A stretch of 64,000 nucleotides of DNA, taken from positions 35,043,282 through 35,107,281 of the forward strand of contig OZ018409.1 of NCBI GenBank assembly GCA_963969595.1. The letters are read 5' to 3'. This document shows, one piece after another, positions 21,660 to 33,095 of the stretch (its first letter is position 1; each line of letters begins with the position of its first letter). A program made the position numbers and the translations under genes. This DNA is from Neckera pumila (lineage: Eukaryota > Streptophyta > Bryopsida > Hypnales > Neckeraceae). The notes below the pieces were generated by a model. It was not told where the DNA came from. It worked only from the letters and a program-made list of their open reading frames with translations, and did no database searches.

Positions 21660-24403
21660 CAAAAATCCATCACCATTCTAATGCACTTCATTCGGTTTGT
21701 CCTTTCTTGCAATGGATTCCGCAGGGTTTTTTTTTGCCAACGCCAAGAAAAGTTCATCTTCTGTACTGCTGACTTCCTGTTGGACCTGCATGTCACCTCC
21801 TCCACCCTCATTTTGTTTGTCATTATCTTCCTCTTGCACCCTTCCTGTGGATGGAGACTCAGGAATCCGAATGACTTCATCAATTCCATTGGTTCCACCA
21901 TTGGACATTGTTGTCCTATTAGCCTCCATTATCTCCACGTAAGCATCTTTATTTTCTGGTAAAACCTTCTTGCTATTCAGAGATCTAGATACATCCACAA
22001 ATCTAGCTATCGGAGGTGCACGCTCATCATATCCATCATTCTTGTTTTCCGATCCAAACTCAAATGCATCTATATCATTGCCTCCTCGCTCTTCATGGGT
22101 CCTGTTAGGACTACAATATGATTCATCATGCAAATCTTCCGTGTTGGAGTTCAGGACCTTGTCTAGCGGGTGAGGCCTATCATCCTCTGGCTCCAAACCA
22201 GACCCTGACTCTGATTCCTCGGAGTCCACATTGTCACAGTACCACTTCTTCTCATCCTTCTCTTTTGATGCGACTACAACTTTAGAATTGCTATACACAT
22301 ACACCAAGTCTGCTGCCCTCTCCGTCGTCAACTTGTTTCGAGATTTGTTGTGAACATAAAAGTAGCTACTCCAATTTTGTTCACACCAAAATGATGACAC
22401 CGGTTGGGCCAATATCCTCTTTGCAATTGGAGCAATGAATTTTCCACATGCCCCCTCAAAGTCCTACCAAGCGTGTGTTGACAGCATTTGTTCACCCGGC
22501 TCCAACATGTTGTGGAATGGAGGGTCCCTATGTCAAAAGACTACAAATTCTTTGACCACCACTGCGTACTCTTTGGGGTCACATATTTTCATTATAACAT
22601 GGGTGCATCAATCAGTTGCATTCTGATCGTCGGCTAGTTGTTTATCATGAAGAAGGTATGGGTTTAAGAGAGCTCCTGCATAATGTAGATCAGTTTCTCT
22701 TTTCTTGCGTCGGTTTTCGAATGTTGCCTCCAACAATTCTGCCTTCTCAACGTCCAAACAAAAAGGCTTCCTTCGTAAACAAAGGACATGTTCTTCTAAG
22801 TTCCTCATAATGTGCAACACCTTCTCCATGCATGGTGTCTTTGCATCCAAATCACGTAGATCTCATACAACTGGGGCAGTCAATTCCCGCATATTGGTCC
22901 AACGGTTCCAAGAATGCTTGGTCACAATAATATTATATACTTGCCGAGACGTCGTGCGTGCTTTGCCTTTTCTGTTGTCATTGAGTGTGTTCACGTATGT
23001 AACCCACTGTAGGTCCACTACACTCTATCTCATTGTGCTCTTCACTTTGAACAAGCGATCAATCATGATAAAATAAGAGGCAAATCTGGTTCTCAACGGC
23101 TTCAATGAACTATGCTTTGTTTGTACTTGCAAAATATAGCAAGAAGCATGTGCCTTTCCCTAAAGAAGTTTACCACAAGCTCGGCATCCTTCACTGAATT
23201 TGATATCCATTTCTGTCCCCCCCCCCCCCCCCCCCCAATCTTTGAGCGACAAATTCAAGGTGTGCACCATGCATCTTTAGGTGAAGATGTGTGGATATTT
23301 ACTCGACACCAAATTTCATGTTGCTAGGTTTGCATTTGTATTATTTGTAGTCACTTGCATCACATTTTTGGGACCCACTTGCTCTATAAATTTTTTCAAG
23401 ATAGCCACCAAATATGGCGACGTCTTTTTTTCTCCACTTGTATCTACGGATCCAAGGAAATGCTCATCGGCTGAAGATACAAGCATGGCATTTGTTAATG
23501 GGCAATTTTTCACTGAGCTCCATCCATCAATGGACAATGTTGCTCCAAACTTCCTCACGCTATCTTCAGTTCTTTGATGCAACTTCCCCGCAAGATCAAC
23601 CTTTGCTTCTTGAAGCAAATCATGTTGTAGATCATGGTATTAGGGTGGAGTGTACGACCTTGCACACTCAGCCGTCATCTTCACTTCTTCTTTGAAGGCT
23701 GGATTTTGAGCTACTAAAAATGGTATGTTTGCTGCATAAAAAAAATGGGCCCATGTTGCACACAATTTGAGTTTATTGGCTTCTTGAAAGCCATCCATAG
23801 ACTGCTTTGTGTCCTAGGAGGTCTACTCAAAGGTCTACTGCTTGATGCCCTTGGAGTCTCCTATTCACCGAATGTTTTTGTCAGTGGTGTACCTTCGGAA
23901 CCCGTACAAACTTCTTCCGGTACTGTGCATGAATTTTCTTGTGTAGAACGCGGTGTGCCCAAACAGGCCCTCGAGAGATCATTTCCGGATATGGGCATGT
24001 CATTGGCGTCAATTCCATGCACAACAGGTTTTTGTGGAAAAAGCCTCTTGCAACGAACAAATAGACTTTTCATTTTAGATGTCAAACAAAAGCATAAGCT
24101 TATTCCTGTATCACAAGAACCGGAGGGACCTTCATATCCCAAGCGACTCAACATACGGCTCACTTTCTTGCTGAACACACACTTGCAAGCCCTGCATTGT
24201 ACTTTACTAGTTTCCGGGACTCCGTACCAACCGGAAAAATCCTTGCTCATCCTGACCGGTTCTAATCCTTGATTTTGGAAAGAATAAAAATTGTGTACGC
24301 CGTGTAAAACAATGTCAACAATGAAAAAATCAATGCCTCCACAAAGCCTTGCAAAACAAGGCCCTCCCTTCCACCGAACTATACACCACCAAGCAAAGAA
24401 CAC
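21660..24403 (-). pseudogene. hAT-superfamily transposase, decayed
   Basis: Minus-strand frames line up in order as a plant hAT transposase. The N-terminal piece (24403-23861) has Cys pairs of BED-finger type (VQCRACKCVFSKKV). The next piece holds the DUF659-type core (AFKEEVKMTAE, then FGATLSIDGWSSVKNCPLTNAMLV, given here only in part, then GPKNVMQVTT). A third stretch has LRTRFASYFIMIDRLFK and the Trp-rich helix region. The last (22412-21678) carries a C-terminal dimerisation-like segment (WSSYFYVHNKSRNKLT) and an acidic tail. At least four in-frame stops and frame changes interrupt it, and a 20-base C run sits within it. It should be inactive. It is the probable source family of the 21.5-kb unit that surrounds it. 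Confidence 0.88.
23217..23236. repeat. Run of 20 cytosines
   Basis: A pure C homopolymer lies inside the decayed hAT transposase. Its exact length is likely to be unreliable in any assembly. Confidence 0.95.
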
Positions 24404-24519
24404 AAAAATTCATTTGCAGCGCCTAGCCTTTGGAGATCTTAGCATTTAGTTCATCGGGAGTGCTTGAAAATGAGTTTTTTCTCACACTTTATACTCTTCA
24501 GCTGGAAGTGACTATTGAG

Positions 24520-24925
24520 AAGGAAAATGGACTTCCCGTTGCAGTCCCAACAATCGGACGGACTTGGTGGACAGACCTGGCGGGTGTCGCAGATAGCAAG
24601 TCCCGTCGGACGAGCAGGTGCTGGCAACTGTGGTTGAACGGGGCCAATGGTGGCAGAAGGGGACAACGTTTTTGGACGTCAGACGCGGTCAGACACTTCG
24701 GACGCCAACTCCGGTGGCGGACAGGGCCGTAGGTGGTGGACGGGGAAGACATTTTCGGACAGCAGGTGCGGTCAGACGCTTTAGACGCCAATTTCTGTGG
24801 CAAACGGGGCTGACGCTGGCAGACAGCACATGCGGTAGGATGCGTCCACTGCCAATCCGCTGTCAAACGAGGCCAACGGTGGCGAACTGGACTGACTAGT
24901 TAGGCTGGCATTTTTACTACGGAAT
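24520..24925. repeat. GC-rich block resembling hAT subterminal repeats
   Basis: Loosely repeated words GGACG, GCGGTCAGAC and GTGGCGGACAGGGCC occur just upstream of the transposase start. The phrase GGACGGACTTGGTGGACAGA matches the right subterminal region near 31995 (GGACGGATTTGGTGGACAAA). No CAACCCTG terminus follows, so this is internal or a relic of an older element end. Confidence 0.65.
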
Positions 24926-26044
24926 GCAGAAGGCCGCAATCTTTTTGGGCGACAATACTTGTTTTCTACGTGGATTGTAATGGGTCCATTCAAGTTTGTA
25001 TGGTTACAAGTTCAAAAACATGAATACAAGTGTTCACCATGTTGACTTCTTGGTCAATATAAAGCAAACTCCCAAAAATTTAAAGAAGTCCTTAGACATT
25101 TAGGGAATATAGAAAATGCGTGATGAACTGAATGTGGCCATTGATTTTCAGAGTCATGCGTACCATATTTTAAAACTTCTACATTTCTGGTCCCCACACC
25201 CACATGTACTTATTTTATGGCTAATGAATTTTTCGTTATCTAAAATATAAGGCAAGGCCTTCTTCATTCACATAAATGGATAATGCAATGGATTTTGCTA
25301 TGGATTTAAATGTGCTGCTTGGCATACTTTAAACTTCTATATAATCTTTCTTTGCTTAAACACACATTGAAATTTTCATAGTCATATACAATTCGGAGTT
25401 CCAAGTAATCAAAATATGAGGTTTGTTTTTCAATACAATTGAAAAGGTCATGTTCAAATGAAAAGCAAGTCTCATCATTTTCCAATCGAGCAAAACCCTG
25501 ATAGATTTAAATGATATACTTGTTACATAGCCAAGATAATTGTCACGAATCACAATCGCCATAATATGGAATCCAAAATAATAGATATTGAAAACACATC
25601 AAAACGTATCTTATGTAAATAGACTTAATAGAAAGAGAGAGAGAAAAAAAAATATAGATATAGATATAGATATATAAGAAAAAGCATAGATACATACATA
25701 TTAGAAGCAAATCAAAAGTCAAAACATATTGTACGCATAGTCATTTAGTAGTACTCAATCCTCCTAACAATCCATAGTACCATCATGGTAAACTTGTAAT
25801 AGACCTATATGTCCATGTCTATTTCAATCTATCACGGGTATCCTATTTTAAAACACGAGACATTCCTTCTTTGGTGCGTTGCCCTCCTTTAGCGTTGCTT
25901 CTTAGACTTTCTCGGCGAGCCACGGCCCTTGGACTTTTGACACCTGAGTGTCGTATGGATTTGCTCTGCCGATCAATAACGACAAATTGTCATACTGCTT
26001 CCGGAGAGTAGTCATTGTCGTCTTCTGCCTTCCGTTTCTTATTT
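24926..26044. other. AT-rich interior of the hAT unit, no gene seen
   Basis: Nothing coding is supported. A short ATAGAT repeat lies near 25655-25675. Confidence 0.5.
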
Positions 26045-27446
26045 TGTTTAGGAATTAAATCCATTGACTTCAACTCTAAAGCTCTTAAAACAGACTCCAA
26101 TCTTCAATAGCAACCCATTCATCGCTTCATCATCACTTTTGATTTGCAACGTGGTACCTTGGGTCTCTCCTTCCAATAGAAATATTCTCCACTGAGTTAT
26201 GATGTCGCCAATCCTCTTGTCAAACATCCCGGCCACCTCCACTAATTGGTCCCTAGTGTTTGTTTCCACATCTACGTCTACAAGAGAACAAACTTCTGTA
26301 GCTTCTTTTAACTTCGACAGGGAGAGAGCTCTACCTATCAAAATATGATTATATGCTGCATATTGATTGTTGAATTCTTTTGAAGCCTCTACCTCCACCC
26401 ATTGGTCATCTTTTCCTTTCTGCACTTGCTTCTCTGGAAAGCGGAAAAATTTGTCACGTTACACTCTTCAATGCCCCCCCATGTTGCGATAGAACAATTT
26501 ACGAACCTCGAGATCTTCAATTGAACAAGCCCGTAACTCGACCTTTGTGTTTGGTGTCATTCACATGAAGGAATCCACCATTTCCTTAGACTTATTGTAT
26601 AAAGCATGTCTCTATTCTGTTGGATCTCAGTTCAATGTTTTCCCCCAATATTGGTAAGTCTGAAATTTGTAGGGCGCTTGGTCTAGTAGAAGGGTCCATC
26701 TATTGTATTCATGGCCGGGTGGCATAACCTCCAAGAGACCAAACAATTCGTAGAACCTAGGGCTCAAAAAAGAATGTCATTGTGCACAAGCCGAGCTAAA
26801 ATGTGATGCTGTAATGATGCACGTGACGTGGAAAGTGTGGTAATAACGGCTTATGCTTGAGGCTCCTTCAAGGCCAAAACTTTCTTCACAAATGATACAA
26901 ACACCCTTCAACATTTCATAACCTGCATCAAAACCATGCACCGGTGTCTTGTCCTTCTTGTTGATGTGTGCTGAGAGTGTTTGGTAAGGGACCCATCCCT
27001 CTTTTAGTTCCAAGGCCCAATTGATGTCTTTCTCCCCTCCCTTTTCTGTGCAGTTCAGCCGCTCAAACATAGCCTCTTTGTTTTCCTATAATGTAATTTT
27101 TGGAGACCCCCATGGATGTTGCTCCAACTCATTCTTGAACTTCTTCAAGAAACCCTCCACGATCTTGCATTTGTATTCCGAATTCTTTGCAAGTCTAAAA
27201 TGCCCAATCATTGCTCGAGATACTAATAAGGGTTTGTCTTGGAGTTGTTGTATCCGCTGCCCCCTCCAAGCGGTCGAGTTTCCATCCACCACCTGCCATC
27301 CAATGGCCCGCGATCTCCATCCGCATTCCCTGTCTGTGTTCGCCGAGCGTCCGACTTGGCTCATTTGGACCGTTGGATCTTGCAGATAGCAGACCTTGCG
27401 CCTCATTTGGGCTGTCCGATGCGGCGTCATCCGACCACCTTGCCAT
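26045..27446 (-). pseudogene. RING-H2-like cargo gene, decayed by in-frame stops
   Basis: One minus-strand frame runs from about 27430 to 26048 without a frame change but with roughly seven stop codons, mostly TGA and TAG. Readable segments include WALELKEGWVPYQTLSAH, then a zinc-finger-like CIICEESFG...YYHTFHVTC...CAQ, then SPRFYELFGLLEVMPPGHEY and WTLLLDQAPYKFQTYQYW. The C-x2-C / H-x2-H-x2-C / C-x2-stop spacing fits a RING-H2 finger in which one Cys has become Tyr (TGC to TAC) and the last Cys codon is now TGA. RING proteins act as ubiquitin ligases. It is divergent from the kinase-like gene starting about 200 bp away. The N-terminus is uncertain because two frames overlap at 27195-27446. 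Confidence 0.6.
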
Positions 27447-27455
27447 CTACCATGC

Positions 27456-27464
27456 TATAAGAGG
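27456..27464 (+). promoter_or_regulatory. TATA-like box of the kinase-like gene
   Basis: TATAAGAGG lies about 190-250 bp upstream of the candidate start codons at 27645 and 27705, in the short spacer between the two divergent cargo genes. Confidence 0.5.
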
Positions 27465-27644
27465 GACAGACAACCCGTCCGCTCTTCACTTTTGTTTTCT
27501 CCCTTGCATCTTGCAAGAGCGGAGTGGAAAGCTTGGTGACTTAAGCATGGCTTAGGTCTCTATTGGTTCCTTTCCAAGAAAAAACAAAAGTCAGATTTGG
27601 AGGCCCTCTTATTGCTTTTTTTTAAAACTTTGGCTTAATTTTCT

Positions 27645-29135
27645 TTGGAAGCGAAGTTCTTTCAGAATTCCAAAATATTCATTCATACGAAAAAGTCCAT
27701 CACGATGGTGCGAACGAAGAAGGCAGCAAAGAGGAAACATGAGGAACATCAGGGCCCATCGAGTAGTGCGCCCGATAAAGAACAACCTTTTTATGCATTG
27801 AAATGTTTTTTGATCAAATGCGCGGTCGACTTCTATGAGACGGAAAGCACTATGTCCCTACATATCAAATATATTTGGTACGGTGAGAAGGGTCCGGAGA
27901 AATTCAAAGCAGATATGTGGAAACGATTCATGGATGTAGTTGACTTTCCGGAATGGCAACGAGAGACAAATAAGAGGGGCTATAATCAATTCTTGACGAA
28001 CAGGGTCCAGTATTCATTGTGGAATGCAAAAAACATCCTAGTAAAATATGGGAAGCATCACTGTGCAGGTGATAAAGCCTTTGAGCAAGTGATTTTCAGA
28101 GCTGAATTGTTCGTTAGCCATTCTGCTCTGTTTGCAAAGAGTCAGATTAGACGAGGGTCTCTGCCTTGTTGGAAAAACGCTGATGGAACTGCTGAATTGG
28201 GTAAGGGTAGACGACATCTCATAACACTTCCTCACACGGCAAGAGTAATTCCACAAGACGAAGAAGTCCAAAAGGGCGGGTATGCAACAATTTGGAGGGT
28301 CAAGATTGAGGGTTGTCCAAAGATTCCTAATTATTGAGAATTTGTAGCAAAGATATCCAACCAACACATCAGACATCCTGAGCTTGCAAAATTGAAACAC
28401 CAGAATGAGTCAATGGCAGTGAGAATTCCACATGTCGGAATTATATGGTTTGCTGCTGTTCATGCAACAAAGTATGAAGGGTACTCATATTGGTGCAACG
28501 GCGGAACACTACAACAGATGTTGAACCTGAGTCGCTCTACTACAAACAACATATATATTCATTTGATGTACAGCGATCCAACGAATGCAAAGACGATTGA
28601 TGCTTTCCGCCTAGCTTGGTTTAGAAAGAAACAGATGGAGTTTGCATGGGCATTACTACACATCATGCAAGCGGGTGTATGATGCAGGACATCTTCACAA
28701 TGATATCTCTCTAGACAACATCATGTTTCACTTTCCAAAAGAAGAGTTATGTGTGTACATTGGAGTTTGCGATTGGAGAATGACTATCTTAACAGCAAAA
28801 CCGCCTAAATCCTTATATGGTTCACTTCAGCAAGTGACATGAAGGAGGCTTTGGCTCGAAGGTGGTGGATGAATCCCAAAATAGCATATCTGCATGAAAG
28901 AAACGGAGATGCAATTATCATTCTAAGTTTGTTATGTGCATCGGAGGAACATGCGGTTTGCAAAATAGCTCGGCGAATCAACGAGAACTGCATGTTCGAC
29001 GAGTACTGGAAGTTGAACATGAAAACGAACAAGTTCAGCCACTACACATTGGCATTAGCATTTCAAGATTATTTGGAGCGGCCTTGTCGAGAAGGCCCAG
29101 AGAACGCGGGCGGTTTAGCTCACATCATCAATTAG
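27645..29135 (+). pseudogene. Protein-kinase-like cargo gene, decayed
   Basis: The frame starts at 27645 or, more naturally, at the ATG at 27705, which gives a basic N-terminus (MVRTKKAAKRKHEEH) that could be a nuclear signal. An in-frame TGA at 28335 interrupts it and the frame resumes at once (EFVAKISNQHIRHPELAKL). Frame changes near 28675 and 28835 follow. The C-terminal half shows a kinase-like catalytic loop, HLHNDISLDNIMFHF, where the usual HRD is HND. CDW stands in place of DFG, and ALARRWWMNPKI follows. With the breaks bridged the product would be about 490 residues. The fold call rests on the loop motifs; an active phosphotransferase is doubtful. No introns are apparent. Confidence 0.7.
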
Positions 29136-30130
29136 TTCTGCTATACTTTTTGTAGGCCTGTACCTCATGAACATTTTTGACGTTCATATGAATAGTTTTG
29201 CATACTATATAGCAAGAAGTATACAAATATTTAGTAAATGTAAGAGGCCGGATGTATGCGTGCAAACTGTATATTATATATACAGCAGCACTATATGATA
29301 ATATAAGTAAAATTTGATATACTTTTCAAATTCTCTACTGCATTCCAAATTTTCAGTTACTAATGATTACGGTCTTTAGTAACAATGAACATATGTCCAT
29401 CTTGAATGAGAATGGCAGTATTAGATGTTGATGGATGTTGATTTGGACGTTGGTAAAAATGTGGTCCAAATGGTATGATATATTTTGTATCAATGGAATA
29501 GGAAAATTGAAATTGAATTAATTTCAGGGAGTGTATCTTTAACCTTTAAAGTACAAAAATGATAGCTTTATGAAAGATTTAGAATTTTCTTGCTAATTCA
29601 ATCAAAATTAGGTTGACATTAAGTATTGATGGATGTACATGTTACAACTATGAAGAACTTGCATTTTTTTTTCATCATTAATAGAAGGAGGAATTTTTTT
29701 TATGAGTTTGGGTACTCAACTGGATATTTTATGAGATTACATGCTAATTAAAAAATTTTATGAATTTCGATTCTTCATTGAAAAATTTTGCACCATTTTA
29801 TTCGAAGTCTACTTGTAGCATTGTCAAATCCGGATCTAACAATGATTGATTATGATTTGTATGTTCAAGAGTTTATGCAAGGATACCCATTGCAATCTTC
29901 ACTTTTTGTAGTGTTGAGCATTGTTGTAAATGCGCCTCTCCCACAATAGATTTTGGAGAAGAAAACACATTAGAAATTCATTTACAAAATGGTGGAGTAC
30001 ATTTTCATAAGCTATAAGTTCATTGCACTTATGCATGTTAGGCACTTTAACCTCATATTCTAGGATGACCAACTATTTAGATTTGACATGAGAAAAGAAC
30101 TTTAAAAGCTTTCAAATCACTTTAGCAATT
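29136..30130. other. AT-rich interior of the hAT unit, no gene seen
   Basis: This is 3' flanking DNA of the kinase-like gene. No coding frame or repeat was identified. Confidence 0.5.
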
Positions 30131-30134
30131 CTAA

Positions 30135-30902
30135 CCCCTGAAGGGCCATTGTCCGTATAGCGGACATTTGGGATATTGGGCAAGTAACGACGGGCTGAAT
30201 TTTTGTCCATATTTTTTTAAATTGTCTTTCAAAATAGAAAAAATGATAAGCTTTGTGGGGTACATATATTTTTTAATCGTTGCCTGAAAACAAAAGTTAT
30301 GCCCAAATGAGCTCAAAACAAGAGAGAGGGGGCAGCACCAAAGATAAAAAATGTAGGATTAATTTATGAATGGAATTTTTACGGGAATTTTTACAATTTC
30401 TCCCCAAAAAAATTCCACACGGTTTAGTTTCATCGCTACAACAATCTTACCATCGGGATTAGTGCATTTAAATTCTATATTCAACATATGTATATTTTAC
30501 ATTTTCCTTCTATCTTCAGTTTTACAATTTTTTTAATAATGAAAAAAAAGTTTTTTTTTTATTTTTGTTTTTCTTCTAGACTCTAAACTCAATTCTCCTC
30601 TATGAAGATTTGAAGCTTAGAACTTTGTATTGCAGAAACGTAAAGTAAAAACGTTGGAAGTCCAAAAATCTTGCCGTACAATGTGAATCAAATTTTGTTT
30701 TCTTCACTTTAATTGCAAATATCTTGCAGTATCTGTGGTCAAAAATTCTAAAATTTCAAATACGCATTGTCATACTAGTGAGGTATAAGATTCTACAAAT
30801 AGATGTGGAGAAAAACTATTTTTCAATTCTTCTTGATGTTTCTTATAGAAATGTGAGTTTCAAGTGTCTTTTGGAAAAAGAAAAGCCTTCATCCTTGAGG
30901 GG
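30135..30902. mobile_element. TTAA-family element, internally deleted copy
   Basis: It opens CCCCTGAAGGGCC after CTAA and closes CCTTGAGGGGG before GTAA, so both flanks are one change from TTAA. At 768 bp it lacks about 150 bp present in the 4995-5902 copy. It has the same orientation as that copy. Confidence 0.7.
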
Positions 30903-30992
30903 GTAACAGTATAACACCCTCATGATGAAACATTATAAACTTTCAATCTATAAGTGATATTCTTGTGTCTTGTATTTCTATGTAATCTTTAA

Positions 30993-31911
30993 CCTCTAAA
31001 GGCCCAAGACCTTTTTTCTGCCAAAAATCATCCAAAACTGCTATTTTTTTAGCAAAGAGTGAAAAAAAATTAAAAATGTTTTTTTTCACATCTACCCGTA
31101 GGGTCTTACAACTAACTAGTATGAGAATGTGTGGAAAAAGTTTCAAAATTTTTGACCGCACAGATTGCAAAATATCTATGTTTAAAGTGAAAAAAACAAA
31201 ATTTTCAACACATTGTGGAACTGGATTTTTTGACTTTGAACATTTTTAACTTAAAATTTTTACACTACAAAGTTTTGAGCTTCAAATTTCTATAGTAGAG
31301 AATTGAGTTGAAAATCTAGCCAAAAAAATAATATTAAAAAAACCTTAATTTTCATTGCTGAAAAAATTGTTAAATAGAAGTAGATACGAGATAGAAGGAA
31401 AATCTAAAATATTCATATACTTTAGATGGAATTAAAATGCACTAATCCCAATGGTCAGATTGTTCTAGCAATTAAATTTAACCATGCAAAAAAAAACCCT
31501 GAAAATTTTGAAAAATTGCATTCAGAAATGAATCCTATAAGTAATTTTTTCAAAAAGATGCTCTAATTGCCCAAAAAACAAGAATGTCCATAACTTTCTC
31601 ATAACAAATCCAAATGAAATTAATCAAAGCCTTTTAGATAGACAAAAAAACAATTTATGAGGAAAAGAATACTAAAATTACTAAAAACAAAAATGCAAAT
31701 TTTTTTTGCTACCCGCTGTCCCCTACTTTGAGCTTGTTTGGTCATAACTTTTGTTTTTGGGCATTGATTGGGCAAAAAATGATATTCCCATGAAGCTAAT
31801 CAATTTTTGTACCTCCCAAAAAAGTTTCAAAAAATCACGACAAAATTTCAATCCGTAGGTACCTGTCCAAATACGCATTTGTCCCCCGAAGGGACAATGG
31901 GTTTTTAGAGG
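30993..31911. mobile_element. TTAA-family element, full-length, opposite orientation
   Basis: The 919-bp element is flanked by TTAA at 30989-30992 and 31912-31915. It opens CCTCTAAAGGCCC and closes in the matching inverse. Its body is the reverse complement of the 4995-5902 copy through most of its length, for example GACCGCACAGATTGCAAAAT near 31160. It has no transposase frame. Confidence 0.82.
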
Positions 31912-31924
31912 TTAACATGTCTAG

Positions 31925-32368
31925 TTTGAATTTGTACGCATCCACCTAAACCGTCCGAGAATACGACAGACAAGAAGCGGACCGCAAAGTGGACGGATTT
32001 GGTGGACAAATCGAATTGTCGCGGTCGGGATAGTCAATGGTGCGGATGCTACGTCCAACCACCTTTTCCCCGATGGATTTGGCGGACGAGACGCTGGAGG
32101 CGTGGCGGATGGTTCGGCGGTCGGTAGGTGCGTCCGCCATTTTTGGTGGATGGACCTGCGGTCGGTGGGTGCGTCCGCCAAAAATGGCGGACGGGATGGC
32201 GGATGGTTCCTACGACCGCGGCAGACTGGACATTGGATGGGTGTTTTTAAAAAATAAAAATAAAAAAAAATAAAAAATAAAATAAAAAATAAAAAATGTC
32301 ACAGGATGTCCGCCACCCCCCGGACATCTAGACGTGGACGCAGATGCCCTGACGTCCGACCAACCCTG
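31925..32368. repeat. Right subterminal GC-rich region of the hAT unit
   Basis: CGTCC/GGACG words are dense, with palindromic GTCCGCCAAAAATGGCGGAC at 32172-32191 and a related copy about 40 bp upstream. An A-rich AAAATAAAAAATAA tract lies at 32249-32297. The last 80 bases (GGACATCTAGACGT...CAACCCTG) mirror the left end, where AGACGTCCGGAGGCAGTGGA occurs. Confidence 0.8.
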
Positions 32369-32376
32369 CTTGAGAG
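32369..32376. other. Right 8-bp target site duplication (CTTGAGAG)
   Basis: Exact copy of the octamer at 10890-10897, directly after the CAACCCTG end. Confidence 0.95.
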
Positions 32377-32640
32377 GGTTTCAAAGTTGGTAGATGTGAA
32401 ATTTTTCTCTCGGCTATATATATTGGTAGATTTTGAATAAATTTTTGAGTAAATTTTTTGACCTTGAAGCTTGACAAACATATTATTAACATAGAGATGA
32501 TACCGTGCAAAAAATTCATGATAAAGAAAACAATTTTCAGCCCTCATGAGGCTGTCAAAGTTGGCAGATGTGAAATTTCCTATCCTGAAAATGCAAAAAA
32601 TGCCATTTTGAATGGTACTTATTGTACAGTACATCTATGA
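32377..32640. repeat. Inverted array of ~165-180-bp units, right part
   Basis: This continues the reverse-orientation units interrupted at 10889. The outer end (near 32576-32630) is the inverted counterpart of 9775-9830, including GCCATTTTGAATGGTAC against GATACCATTCAAAATGGC. Confidence 0.85.
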
Positions 32641-32869
32641 GATTATCCCTCATTTTCTATTGTTAAATGTGTGGAAAGCCAAATCATAATTACAAATGAT
32701 TTCAAATGCACAATACTAGATGAAAGACCATGATTTTTTGTTCATTATTTTTTGAACAATTTCTAGAATGAGTAGTCAACGGATAGTACTGAGAATCCCC
32801 TTCATGGAGGCACTACTAACTTTCTACATAAGATGTTTATGCCACAAATCATCCTGTAATTTATTTTAA

Positions 32870-33091
32870 CCCTTAAAAGACAAAGGGGTGATCCTAGAAA
32901 TCATCCCTTTCCATTACTGTGTGGATCATTGGCTTAAGAAATAGCAAAAGTACTTGTTGGAAGTCAAACTATTGTAGAAGACCTTCCCTTTTTATAACAA
33001 AATTTTGAGGATGAATAGTTGCACTTTTGTCCTACACAAGAGATTCCCTATCATTCATCTGCTACAATATGGCCACCTCAATGTTTAAGGA
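32870..33091. mobile_element. Short TTAA-bounded element, possible
   Basis: TTAA at 32866-32869 is followed by CCCTTAAAAGACAAAGGGG. The right side ends TGTTTAAGGA before TTAA at 33092-33095. The ends resemble the family termini but the body is short (222 bp) and does not clearly match. Confidence 0.45.
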
Positions 33092-33095
33092 TTAA

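Larger units (their letters stand above)
10898..32368. mobile_element. Giant (21.5-kb) hAT-type composite element
   Basis: The unit opens CAGGGTTGATGGGACGT and closes ACGTCCGACCAACCCTG, so 15 of 17 terminal bases are inverted matches. Identical CTTGAGAG octamers flank it. Removing the unit and one octamer restores an uninterrupted repeat unit reading AGCCCTTGAGAGGGTTTCAA, which aligns with intact units of the same array such as the one near 32550. GC-rich subterminal blocks rich in GGACG/CGTCC lie at both ends. Inside are a decayed hAT transposase, a nested retroelement, divergent RING-like and kinase-like pseudogenes and two TTAA elements. It is far larger than usual hAT elements (commonly 2-5 kb), so it is probably composite and now immobile. 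Confidence 0.9.
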
